Shown piece after piece: positions 24,152-33,634 of a stretch of DNA of 64,000 bases (position 1 is the first letter of the stretch; every line of letters begins with the position of its first letter). Source of the DNA: Methylobacterium nodulans ORS 2060. GTDB lineage: Bacteria > Pseudomonadota > Alphaproteobacteria > Rhizobiales > Beijerinckiaceae. The translations under genes were made by a program, and so were the position numbers. The notes beneath the pieces are model-generated. The model ran no database searches. It was given only the letters and a program-made list of their open reading frames with translations, and was not told where the DNA came from. The stretch covers positions 7,425,001 to 7,489,000 of the forward strand of contig NC_011894.1 of the NCBI RefSeq assembly GCF_000022085.1. Reading direction: 5' to 3'.

Positions 24152-24550
24152 CTATTCCGGCAGGGCCTCGATCACCACGAAGGCTTGGGCGAGCGGCGGG
24201 TCGTCCGTGAGGGTGACGTGGACGAGCGCGCGGTGCCCGGCGGGGGTGATGGCGGCGAGCTGCGCGGCGGCTCCGCCGGTGAGCCGCAGGGTCGGGCGCC
24301 CGCTGGGGAGATTCACCACCTCCATGTCGCGCCAGAAGACCCCCTGCGCCATCCCGGTGCCGAGCGCCTTCGCGCAGGCTTCCTTGGCGGCGAAGCGCCG
24401 GGCATAGGACGGCGCCCGGGCGGCCCGGCGGTCGCTGCGGGCCCGCTCGCCCTCGGTGAAGACCCGGTGCGTGAAGCGGTCGCCGAACCGCTCGAGGGAT
24501 CGGGTGATCCGCCGGATGTCGCAGAGATCGGAGCCGATCCCGATGATCAC
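24152..24550 (-). CDS. acpS: Holo-[acyl-carrier-protein] synthase
   Basis: This is a 132-residue enzyme that transfers 4'-phosphopantetheine from CoA to ACP. The magnesium-binding Asp8 ([13 protein letters not shown]) and the [16 protein letters not shown] motif with Glu57 are intact. The start is a GTG that overlaps the pdxJ stop (GTGA), so translation is coupled. The long open frame that extends upstream to 25666 is out of register with pdxJ and is not coding. Normal length for the family. Confidence 0.95.
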   Translation of the reverse strand: MIIGIGSDLCDIRRITRSLERFGDRFTHRVFTEGERARSDRRAARAPSYARRFAAKEACAKALGTGMAQGVFWRDMEVVNLPSGRPTLRLTGGAAAQLAAITPAGHRALVHVTLTDDPPLAQAFVVIEALPE

Positions 24551-25305
24551 GCGGCTGCCCCGGCCCGGGCGGCATCCATGGCGGCCCGCATGGCGCGCAC
24601 CGCCTCCGAGAAGCCCACGAACACCGATTCCGCCACGATGGCGTGGCCGATGTTGAGTTCCCGCAGTTGCGGCAGCGCGGCGACCGGCCCGACGCTGTCG
24701 AGCGTGAGCCCGTGCCCCGCATGGACCTCGAGGCCGAGCGCGGTGCCGTGCGCCGCGGCCCGGGCGATGCGGGCGAGCTCGCGCTGCGCCTCCTCCGCGT
24801 GGCCCGCCGCGACCGCCTCGCAATAGCGGCCGGTATGGAGTTCCACCACCGGCGCCTCCAGGCCGCGGGCCGCGTCCATGATGTGCACGTCGGGCTCGAC
24901 GAAGAGCGAGACCCGGATGCCGGCCGCCGACAGGCGGGCCACCGCGGCGCGGACCGGCTCGCGGGCCGTGACGATGTCGAGGCCGCCCTCGGTGGTGCGC
25001 TCCTCGCGCCGCTCGGGCACGAGGCAGGCCGCGTGCGGCTTCAGGCGCACGGCGATCGCCACCATCTCGTCGGTGATCGCCATTTCCAGGTTGAGCGGCC
25101 GGTCGACCTCGCGCTTCAGCCGCTCCACGTCCTCGTCCCGGATGTGGCGGCGATCCTCGCGCAGATGCGCGGTGATGCCGTCCGCCCCCGCCGCGACGGC
25201 GATGCGGGCGGCGCGCAGGGGATCCGGCATGACGCCCCCGCGGGCGTTCCGGAGCGTGGCGATGTGGTCGATGTTGACGCCGAGGCGAAGCGGTGACGCG
25301 GACAT
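24547..25305 (-). CDS. pdxJ: Pyridoxine 5'-phosphate synthase
   Basis: This is a 252-residue TIM-barrel enzyme that condenses 1-deoxyxylulose 5-phosphate with aminoacetone 3-phosphate to form pyridoxine 5'-phosphate. Family motifs are [57 protein letters not shown] and [17 protein letters not shown] 25305 matches the conserved N terminus. It is the first gene of the pdxJ-acpS-lepB-rnc-era cluster, so its promoter should lie in the spacer that follows at 25306. Confidence 0.96.
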   Translation of the reverse strand: MSASPLRLGVNIDHIATLRNARGGVMPDPLRAARIAVAAGADGITAHLREDRRHIRDEDVERLKREVDRPLNLEMAITDEMVAIAVRLKPHAACLVPERREERTTEGGLDIVTAREPVRAAVARLSAAGIRVSLFVEPDVHIMDAARGLEAPVVELHTGRYCEAVAAGHAEEAQRELARIARAAAHGTALGLEVHAGHGLTLDSVGPVAALPQLRELNIGHAIVAESVFVGFSEAVRAMRAAMDAARAGAAA

Positions 25306-25743
25306 CGGTCGAAGACTCCCGGGATGGGCGCGGTGTAGCGGAGCGCGGGCGGCAGGGCCAGCGGCGTCCCTTGTGCGTTTCGCCGCTTCCCCGCCCGGAA
25401 TCCCGCCCGACGCGCCTGGACACCTCGCCGGGGCGCCCGCAAGGTTGGTCACGCGGTGGCGGGATTAGGCGGCCGTGCCGGCCGTCACCCGCTCGCGAGG
25501 ATCCACGATGAGGCTCGGCCGGCCGCAGGCCCGCCCCGGAGACGCACCACCATGTCTGTTCGACGGCCCGCCCGCGGCGGTCGCCCGACGGCCCGGCCGC
25601 CCCGGCCGGCCCATGCCCACAACCATGCCCACAACTTCGCCGCGATGGCCGGCTATCCCTGTGCATTCCGCGCCGCGCCGGAACCTGCCGGATTCGCCGC
25701 GGTTGGCGATCGGATGGTGATGCGAGCGAGACGAGGAGACACA
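25306..25743. other. Divergent upstream region of pdxJ and the PRC-barrel gene
   Basis: There are 438 bases without a supported gene. Short overlapping frames exist but have the Arg/Pro/Ala bias of non-coding high-GC DNA. It should contain the two divergent promoters, but no clear hexamers can be named. Confidence 0.4.
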
Positions 25744-26433
25744 GTGGTCACGATCCTGCGGCTGGCCGTCACGGCCCTCGCGAGCCTCTGGGCCGTCGCG
25801 GCGGTCGGGCAGACCGGATCGGTGCCGCCCTCATCGCCGCCCGCCGCGAAGTCCCAGGACGTGCCCGCGGGCGCGCCGCCCTCAGCAGGTGCGCCGCCTT
25901 CGGCGCCGCAGGCTCCGCCTCCCGCCTCGCAATCGGTTCCGCCCGCCGCACAGCCGGCCCCGCCGGCCGGGCAGTCCGCCCCGCCGGCTCCGCCGGCTGC
26001 CGTGCAGGCTCCGGCCCCCGCCCCGGCAATGCCGCCGGGCACGCCCGCGACCGTGCTCGACACCCAGGATTACGACGGCGTGCTCGGCAAGCCGGTGCGC
26101 AGCGCCGCGGGCGAGGATATGGGCCGCATCATCGACATCATCGTGGATAAGGAAGGCCGGCCGCGGGCCGCGATCATCGATTTCGGCGGCTTCCTCGGCG
26201 TCGGCTCGCGCAAGATCGCGGTCGACTGGCGTGCCCTGCACTTCTCGGCCGACAACAAGCCCGGCCGCGCCGTGCTCCAGCTCAACCGCAACCAAGTGCG
26301 GGTGTCCCCCGAATACAAGCCCGGCGACCCGATCGTGGTGCTGGGGCCGGCCTCGCCGGCCCAGGGACCGGCCTCCGCGCCGCCCGCCACCGACCCCGAG
26401 CAGGCCGCCGCGCGCAACCCGCCCGAGAAATGA
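25744..26433 (+). CDS. Exported PRC-barrel domain protein
   Basis: This is a 229-residue protein. The signal peptide ([20 protein letters not shown]) is followed by a Pro/Ala/Gln low-complexity linker of about 85 residues, then a PRC-barrel domain ([55 protein letters not shown]). PRC-barrels are small beta-barrels found in photosynthetic reaction centres and in RNA-processing or envelope proteins. Its function here is unknown. GTG 25744 is chosen because GAGGAG lies five bases before it and the signal peptide starts there. Its stop overlaps the MFS gene start (ATGA). Confidence 0.85.
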   Translation: MVTILRLAVTALASLWAVAAVGQTGSVPPSSPPAAKSQDVPAGAPPSAGAPPSAPQAPPPASQSVPPAAQPAPPAGQSAPPAPPAAVQAPAPAPAMPPGTPATVLDTQDYDGVLGKPVRSAAGEDMGRIIDIIVDKEGRPRAAIIDFGGFLGVGSRKIAVDWRALHFSADNKPGRAVLQLNRNQVRVSPEYKPGDPIVVLGPASPAQGPASAPPATDPEQAAARNPPEK

Positions 26434-27791
26434 CGCCGGCCCGCCACTCTCAGCGCCGCTCCCTGGCCCACCGCGAGGTCCCCCGCTACGACGCGCGCCC
26501 GGACGCGTCGCGCGAGCGTGCGACGGCAGAGCCCCCGCGCGAGCGGACCGCGGCCCTGCCGCCGCAGCCCGCCAAGCGCCGCGAGAAGCCGGAGCCGTCG
26601 CAGGCGAGCACCCGCGGCCTCGATGCCTTCGCGTTCTTCGTCGCCAATCTGCAGACCGGCTTCGGCCCCTTCGTCGCCGTCCACTTCACCGCTCATCAGT
26701 GGACGCAGGCCGATATCGGCCTCGTCCTCACCATCGGCGGCCTGTTCAGCCTGCTCGGGCAGGTGCCGGGCGGCGCCTTCGTGGATTGGGTGCGCTCGAA
26801 GCGCCTCGTCGCCGCCCTCTCGGTCGCGATCATCGGCGCCAGCGCGGCGGGGCTCGGCCTGTGGCCGAGCTTCCTGATCGCCGCGCTCGCGATGGCGGCC
26901 CATTCGCTGGCGAGCTGCACGCTCACCCCCGCCATCGCGGCGATCAGCCTCGGGCTCACCGGCCATGCCCGCCTCGGCGAGCGGCTCGGCCGCAACGCCC
27001 GCTTCTCCTCGATCGGCAACGCGCTCGCGGCGGCCGGCATGGGCGCCTGCGGCTACTATCTGTCGAACGCGGCAGTGTTCTACGTCACGGCGGCCCTGGT
27101 GGCCCCGACGCTTGTGGCCCTCTGGTTCATCCGCGCGAACGAGATCGGCGTGGTGCGCCCTCAAGGTCGCGACGGCGGGCCGCCGCCGAGCGGCTGGGCG
27201 GGCCTCAGGCTGCTCGTCACCAACCGGGCGCTGCTGTGCTTAGGCGCCTGCATCCTCCTGTTCTACGTCGCCAATGCGGCGATGCTGCCCCTCGTCGGCA
27301 GCGTCCTCACCATGCGCGCGAGCCAGACCGCCACGGTGCTGATCGCTGCCTGCATCATGGCGCCGCAGATCGTCATGGCGCTGATCGCGCCCGCGGTCGG
27401 GCGGGCCGCCCAGACCTACGGCCGGCGGCCGCTCCTGATCCTGGGCTTCGCCGCCCTGCCCCTGCGCGGCCTCCTCATCGCCTACACGCAGGAACCTGAG
27501 CTCCTGGTGCTGATCCAGGTGCTCGACGGCGTCTCGGCGGCGGTGATCGGCGTGATGGTACCGCTCGTGGTGGCGGATGCGACCCGCGGCACCGGCCGCT
27601 TCAACCTCGCGCTCGGGGCGATCGGCACCGGCATGGGAATCGGGGCGGCGATCAGCACCACGCTCTCGGGCTACATGGCCGACCATCTGGGGACCAACGC
27701 CGCCTTCCTGGGGCTCGCCGCGGTCGCGGCCTTCGCGTTCGTGGCCCTCGTGCTGGTGATGCCGGAAACGCGGCGGGGGCGTGGCGGATGA
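26430..27791 (+). CDS. MFS transporter
   Basis: This is a 453-residue inner-membrane transporter with about 12 membrane segments after an unusually long (about 60 residues) charged, Arg/Pro-rich cytoplasmic N terminus. The MFS motif between segments 2 and 3 appears as GGAFVDWVRSKRLV, and a second loop motif as GRAAQTYGRRPLLILG. The substrate cannot be told from sequence. It starts in a 4-base overlap with the PRC-barrel gene, so the two are co-translated. An internal start near the first membrane segment is possible, but no better one stands out. Confidence 0.88.
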   Translation: MTPARHSQRRSLAHREVPRYDARPDASRERATAEPPRERTAALPPQPAKRREKPEPSQASTRGLDAFAFFVANLQTGFGPFVAVHFTAHQWTQADIGLVLTIGGLFSLLGQVPGGAFVDWVRSKRLVAALSVAIIGASAAGLGLWPSFLIAALAMAAHSLASCTLTPAIAAISLGLTGHARLGERLGRNARFSSIGNALAAAGMGACGYYLSNAAVFYVTAALVAPTLVALWFIRANEIGVVRPQGRDGGPPPSGWAGLRLLVTNRALLCLGACILLFYVANAAMLPLVGSVLTMRASQTATVLIAACIMAPQIVMALIAPAVGRAAQTYGRRPLLILGFAALPLRGLLIAYTQEPELLVLIQVLDGVSAAVIGVMVPLVVADATRGTGRFNLALGAIGTGMGIGAAISTTLSGYMADHLGTNAAFLGLAAVAAFAFVALVLVMPETRRGRGG

Positions 27792-28027
27792 GCCACAGGC
27801 CGGCATCGGTATGCTGCTCTGCCGCACGAGGCTGCCGCATTGCAGCATGCCCGCTCAACTCCTGTTCATGTAGGCTCGCTATAAAACCACGCGGCCGACC
27901 TATTTTGCCTGCAACATAAGGCGACGCTTCCGCGTTGCGGCTTTGGCGGGTATTCCGGGCTTCCCGGACATCCGTTCCGTCCCACGACCGGCCGCACGCG
28001 GGCGAAGAACCGGGATCGATCGTCACG

Positions 28028-29791
<1,764 letters not shown>

Positions 29792-29864
29792 AATCTGTCC
29801 CGGAGAAGGGGATGCCGGTCCCCGGCACCTTTTCGCCGTCCGAACATCCGATCCACCGATGCCT

Positions 29865-29906
29865 GAGAATCTGTCGGGCGCTTCTCGAAGCGCCCGACAG
29901 ATTCTC
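29865..29906. terminator. Perfect 20-bp-stem hairpin after the ABC exporter
   Basis: GAGAATCTGTCGGGCGCTTC at 29865..29884 is followed by TC and then its exact complement at 29887..29906. The stem is perfect over 20 bp with a 2-base centre and lies 73 bases after the exporter stop. No T run follows, so it could be a factor-assisted terminator, an mRNA 3'-end stabiliser or a mobile-repeat remnant. Confidence 0.75.
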
Positions 29907-30005
29907 GTTCGACCCGTGGTGAGGTGAGTGTCGGAGCGGGCGCGGGAACCCACCGCGCTCGGCGACGGTTGTCTGGAGGGATTCCAAACGCGCGAGGAGA
30001 CGAGC

Positions 30006-30218
30006 ATGGCGAGCACCGAAACCGGCATGGCTTGCCGCACCTGCCGCTACTACGACACGCACAAGCTCAATACCGGCCGCCCGCAGGGCGACGAGGGCCT
30101 GTGCCGCTTCAATCCGCCCGTGAGCCAGCCCGAGCCGCAGGGGCACGGCCTGTGGCCCGTCGTCTCGGCCTCCGACTGGTGCGGCCATTACTCGCCCGAG
30201 ATGATGGCCGGCGAGTAG
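30006..30218 (+). CDS. Small Cys-rich conserved hypothetical protein
   Basis: This is a 70-residue soluble protein with four cysteines laid out as ACRTCRYYDTHK, then GLCRFNPP, then SDWCGHYSPE. The C-x2-C ... C ... C arrangement suggests a metal site (iron-sulfur or zinc), and the tryptophan/tyrosine ends resemble short redox or metal-sensing proteins. I recall similar proteins as uncharacterised in Rhizobiales. GAGGAG lies before ATG 30006. A GC-rich hairpin at 30243..30267 follows as a likely terminator. Function unknown. Confidence 0.82.
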   Translation: MASTETGMACRTCRYYDTHKLNTGRPQGDEGLCRFNPPVSQPEPQGHGLWPVVSASDWCGHYSPEMMAGE

Positions 30219-30242
30219 GCCACCCGTCCGATCCACTTCCCC

Positions 30243-30267
30243 GAAGGGCCGCCTCGCGCGGCCCTTC
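30243..30267. terminator. Hairpin after the Cys-rich gene
   Basis: A 9-bp stem (GAAGGGCCG with its complement CGGCCCTTC) and a 7-base loop lie 25 bases after the stop. A short T-poor tail follows, so termination strength is uncertain. Confidence 0.5.
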
Positions 30268-30460
30268 GCGCGTCCGGAACCCCCCTCGCCGAGGGGACAT
30301 TGGCGAGCGTCCCCCCGCAACGGAACACGGCGAGGCGCATGCCGGACGATTTCATACGGTTTCCGGTTGATTCCTTCCGAGACGAGTCCGCGCGGGGGTG
30401 ATGGGCGCCGACCGGGGGCGGGCCGTCGCAAAGCCCCGTCCCGACCTCTATATTGAGGTC

Positions 30461-32326
30461 ATGCTCGTCTCGTCCCCGCCCCGTCCGGCTGTGCGCCGCC
30501 TCGACCCGGTGCTCGTCGACCGCATCGCGGCGGGCGAGGTGGTGGAGCGGCCGGCCGCGGCCGTGAAGGAACTGGTCGAGAACGCCATCGACGCGGGCGC
30601 GACCAGCATCGAGGTGACGATCCAGGCCGGGGGACGGCGCCTGATCCGCGTCCTCGACGACGGCATCGGCATGGGCCCCGAGGATCTCGCCCTCGCGGTC
30701 GAGCGCCACGCCACCTCGAAGCTGCCGGAGGGCGACCTCGACCGCATCGACACGCTGGGCTTCCGCGGCGAGGCCCTGCCCTCGATCGGCGCCGTGGCGC
30801 GGCTCTCCCTCGTCTCGCGCACGGCGGAGGCCGAGAGCGGCCACGGCCTCGTGGTCGATGCCGGCATCAAGGGGCCGGTGCGGCCGGTCGCGGCCGAGCG
30901 CGGCACCCGCGTCGAGGTCACGGATCTGTTCGCCGCCACCCCGGCGCGGCTCAAGTTCCTCAAATCCGACCGGGCGGAGGCCGGCGCCGTCGCCGAGATC
31001 CTGCGCCGGCTCGCGGTTGCCCATCCGCAGATCCGCTTCACCCTGCGGGGCGAAGGCGGTGCCGGGCTCACCTTCCCGGCCGAGACCGGCCAGGGATCGT
31101 GGCTGAGGCGCCTTGCCGCCGTGCTGGGGGCCGATTTCGCCGCGAACTCGGTTCCCGTGAGCCTGGAGCGCGAGGGCTTCGCCCTCGACGGGCATATCGG
31201 CCTGCCGACCTTCCACCGGGCGGCGGCGACCCACATGCATTTCGTGGTCAACGGCCGGCCCGTGCGCGACCGGCTGCTCCTCGGGGCGGTGCGCGGCGCC
31301 TATGCGGATGTGATGGCCTCCGACCGCCATCCCGTGCTGGCGCTGGCGCTGACCTGCGACCCGACCGAAGTCGACGTCAACGTGCATCCGGCCAAGACGG
31401 AGGTGCGCTTCCGCGAGCCCGGGCTGGTGCGCGGCCTCATCGTCAGCGCCATCCACGAGGCCCTGCGCCGCGAGGGCGGGCGCGCCTCGGGCAGCGTGGC
31501 GGCAAAAACCCTGGAGAGCCTGCGCCCCGCGCAAGGCCCCCTACTGCCGCTGCGCCGCCCGGATCCGCCGCCGGCCGCCCCCCGCGGCTCGGGCCGGGTC
31601 GAGTCCTTCGCGCAGGACTTCCTCGGGGCGCCTGAAGCCGCCGAGCAGCCGGCCGGATTCGCCGATGAGGCGCAGGCGGCGTTCGCCGGCGCGGCGATGC
31701 CGCCGGGCGCCGATTGGCGCGAGCCGGCGCCCGAGCCCGCCTCCCCGACCCATCCGCTCGGTGCCGCCCGGGCGCAGCTCCACGAGACCTATATCGTGGC
31801 GCAGACGCAGGACGGCATCGTCATCGTCGACCAGCACGCGGCCCATGAGCGCCTAGTCTACGAGCGGCTCAAGCGCGAGCGCGCGGCGGGCGGCATCGCC
31901 CGCCAGCTCCTCCTGATCCCCGATGTGGTCGAGCTCGATCCGGCGGAGGCCGACCGCCTCGCCGAGGCGGCGGGCGACCTCGAAGCCCTCGGCCTCGTCC
32001 TCGAAGCCTTCGGGCATGGGGCAGTGCTGGTGCGCGAGGTGCCGGCGGCGCTGGCGGGCGGCAGCGTCCGGGCGCTGCTCGCCGATGTGGTCGACGTGCT
32101 GCAGGAGGGCGGCGCCGATCCGCTCGCGCGGCGCCTCGACGCCGTGCTTTCGCGCATGAGCTGCCACGGCTCGATCCGGGCCGGGCGCCGCCTGCGGCCC
32201 GAGGAGATGAACGCGCTCTTGCGCGAGATGGAGGCGACGCCCCTCTCGGGCCAGTGCAACCACGGCCGCCCGACCTATGTCGAACTCAAGCTCCACGACA
32301 TCGAGCGGCTGTTCGGGCGGCGCTAA
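30461..32326 (+). CDS. mutL: DNA mismatch repair protein MutL (endonuclease type)
   Basis: This is a 621-residue protein. The N-terminal GHKL ATPase has IAAGEVVERPAAAVKELVEN, AIDAGAT, DDGIGM and GFRGEALPSIG. A Pro/Ala-rich linker of about 100 residues follows (about 345-440). The C-terminal dimerisation/nuclease domain has DQHAAHERLVYE, which fits the DQHA-x2-E-x4-E endonuclease motif, and the SCHGSIRAGRRL and CNHGRPTYVEL metal-site boxes. It therefore nicks DNA itself, consistent with alphaproteobacteria lacking MutH. ATG 30461, preceded by TGAGG, matches the conserved N terminus; the upstream ATG at 30398 adds non-conserved residues. Confidence 0.96.
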   Translation: MLVSSPPRPAVRRLDPVLVDRIAAGEVVERPAAAVKELVENAIDAGATSIEVTIQAGGRRLIRVLDDGIGMGPEDLALAVERHATSKLPEGDLDRIDTLGFRGEALPSIGAVARLSLVSRTAEAESGHGLVVDAGIKGPVRPVAAERGTRVEVTDLFAATPARLKFLKSDRAEAGAVAEILRRLAVAHPQIRFTLRGEGGAGLTFPAETGQGSWLRRLAAVLGADFAANSVPVSLEREGFALDGHIGLPTFHRAAATHMHFVVNGRPVRDRLLLGAVRGAYADVMASDRHPVLALALTCDPTEVDVNVHPAKTEVRFREPGLVRGLIVSAIHEALRREGGRASGSVAAKTLESLRPAQGPLLPLRRPDPPPAAPRGSGRVESFAQDFLGAPEAAEQPAGFADEAQAAFAGAAMPPGADWREPAPEPASPTHPLGAARAQLHETYIVAQTQDGIVIVDQHAAHERLVYERLKRERAAGGIARQLLLIPDVVELDPAEADRLAEAAGDLEALGLVLEAFGHGAVLVREVPAALAGGSVRALLADVVDVLQEGGADPLARRLDAVLSRMSCHGSIRAGRRLRPEEMNALLREMEATPLSGQCNHGRPTYVELKLHDIERLFGRR

Positions 32327-32480
32327 GCAGGTTTCGGAGCCCGCGGTTTTCCGACAAAAACCTGCGACAGGCTAAGGACCTAAGCAAGCGAAGTGGTGGC
32401 ACGCCAACGCAAGCCTGCTTAGAGCGCTCTCCGCCACAGTGGAGGCCGGTTCGGCGTCAGGGAGCGCGTGAGAACAAGAC

Positions 32481-32996
32481 TCAGGCCGGCACGCTTCGAA
32501 ACATGAAACGGGCATCTTCGTCGTAGCTTGAGAGCTTCGTGCCGAGGGAAGGGTCCTCGAACACACGAAAACCGTGTCGCTCCCAAAACTCCATCGAGTT
32601 GTTCACGGCCACAAGGGAGACGTTGGGGAGGCGTGCCGTTGCTGCATGTCTCATAAGGTTCGGGATCATCGCGGAGGCGGCCCCCGTCCCTCGGGCAATA
32701 GGCAAAAGCGCAATGTCGTGGATGAAATAAGTTGTTGCCGGATCTGGAATGGAATTTAGCAGAGAGTTGAGTTCTGGTGGTTGGCCGAACTGCCAGGGAT
32801 GGCTGATGATATAGCCGACAGGATTGTTCTCTCTTGCAAGGATGAAGCACCCGTCCGGATACAGAGCCAAGCGTTCGAGGAGGATCGCCTCATCCTCCGG
32901 GTAGTTTGCATGAACAATATCGGCAATCGAATTGATTGCTGCCAAATCGGAGGCCTCCAGGCGTCTCCATTGCGCGCCATGCATCGTCTTGTTCAT
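32481..32996 (-). CDS. GNAT family N-acetyltransferase
   Basis: This is a 171-residue acetyltransferase. The core includes FILARENNPVGYIISHPWQF, the strand YFIHDIALLPIARGTGAAS (the acetyl-CoA binding motif R-G-x-G-x-A appears as ARGTGAAS), and the C-terminal VAVNNSMEFWERHGFRVFED. The substrate is unknown. The gene is less GC-rich than its surroundings, which suggests acquisition. It is convergent with mutL, and its start faces the small exported protein gene at 33198. Confidence 0.9.
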   Translation of the reverse strand: MNKTMHGAQWRRLEASDLAAINSIADIVHANYPEDEAILLERLALYPDGCFILARENNPVGYIISHPWQFGQPPELNSLLNSIPDPATTYFIHDIALLPIARGTGAASAMIPNLMRHAATARLPNVSLVAVNNSMEFWERHGFRVFEDPSLGTKLSSYDEDARFMFRSVPA

Positions 32997-33197
32997 CCCT
33001 CGACCAGGAGGTGCCGGGCGAGGGTGTTGCCGACGATGCCGACCACCAGTGCCGATTGGGTCATGATCTCTGCCGCCTCCTGCGTGAGGGGCGTTCGGAC
33101 AATGCGGGCGGTGGTGCAGGAGCCGGAGTCGGAACGGCGGCGCGCCGATCCCGTTGCCCGTCGCAACGGCGCATTGCGCCGACCACGGAGCGTCCCG

Positions 33198-33527
33198 ATG
33201 ACCAAGCCCCTTTCCATCAAGCCTCGTCCCACTGCCCTCGCCCTCGCGGCCTTGGTGGCGGTCAGCGCCCCCGCCCTGGCCCAGGGCATCAACAACGGCT
33301 CGGGCGCGGCCCCGGCCGCCCCCACCAATACCGGGTCCGGCATGTCGAGCCAGCCGCCCGGCAGCGGAATCGGCGGCAACAATCCCGGCAGTATGGGCTC
33401 GACCGGCACGCAGGGCGCGAGCGGCGGCAATATGGGTCCGAGCGTCACGTCGAGCACGCAGCGCCCGACCGGCAGCGGCTCGCCGGGGACCGGCCCGGGC
33501 AGCCAGTCCGGCAACCCGCACAAATAG
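33198..33527 (+). CDS. Small exported Gly/Ser-rich protein
   Basis: This is a 109-residue protein. A Sec signal peptide (ALALAALVAVSAPALAQG) precedes a disordered Gly/Ser/Asn/Thr-rich region (SGMSSQPPGSGIGGNNPGSM and similar). There are no cysteines or folded domain. Such low-complexity periplasmic proteins are widespread in Methylobacterium and uncharacterised. The ATG choice is supported by the signal peptide. The gene lies upstream of the DsbD-like gene but is separated by about 107 bases. Confidence 0.75.
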   Translation: MTKPLSIKPRPTALALAALVAVSAPALAQGINNGSGAAPAAPTNTGSGMSSQPPGSGIGGNNPGSMGSTGTQGASGGNMGPSVTSSTQRPTGSGSPGTGPGSQSGNPHK

Positions 33528-33634
33528 GGGCCGGCGGCGCGGGATGGTGGTCCCGCACCCGCTCACGCAAACGCGTCCCCCCGCCGCCTCGCCCCCGCCA
33601 CGGAGTGCCGCTATGGGGAACCAGGAAGGTTCCG

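Noticed and set aside
24152..25666. Long minus-strand frame of 504 codons reading through pdxJ
   Set aside because: Only its last 132 codons (acpS) resemble a protein; the rest is out of frame with pdxJ.
26070..27164. 364-residue minus-strand frame opposite the PRC-barrel and MFS genes
   Set aside because: Antisense shadow; the plus-strand proteins have a clear signal peptide, PRC-barrel and membrane segments.
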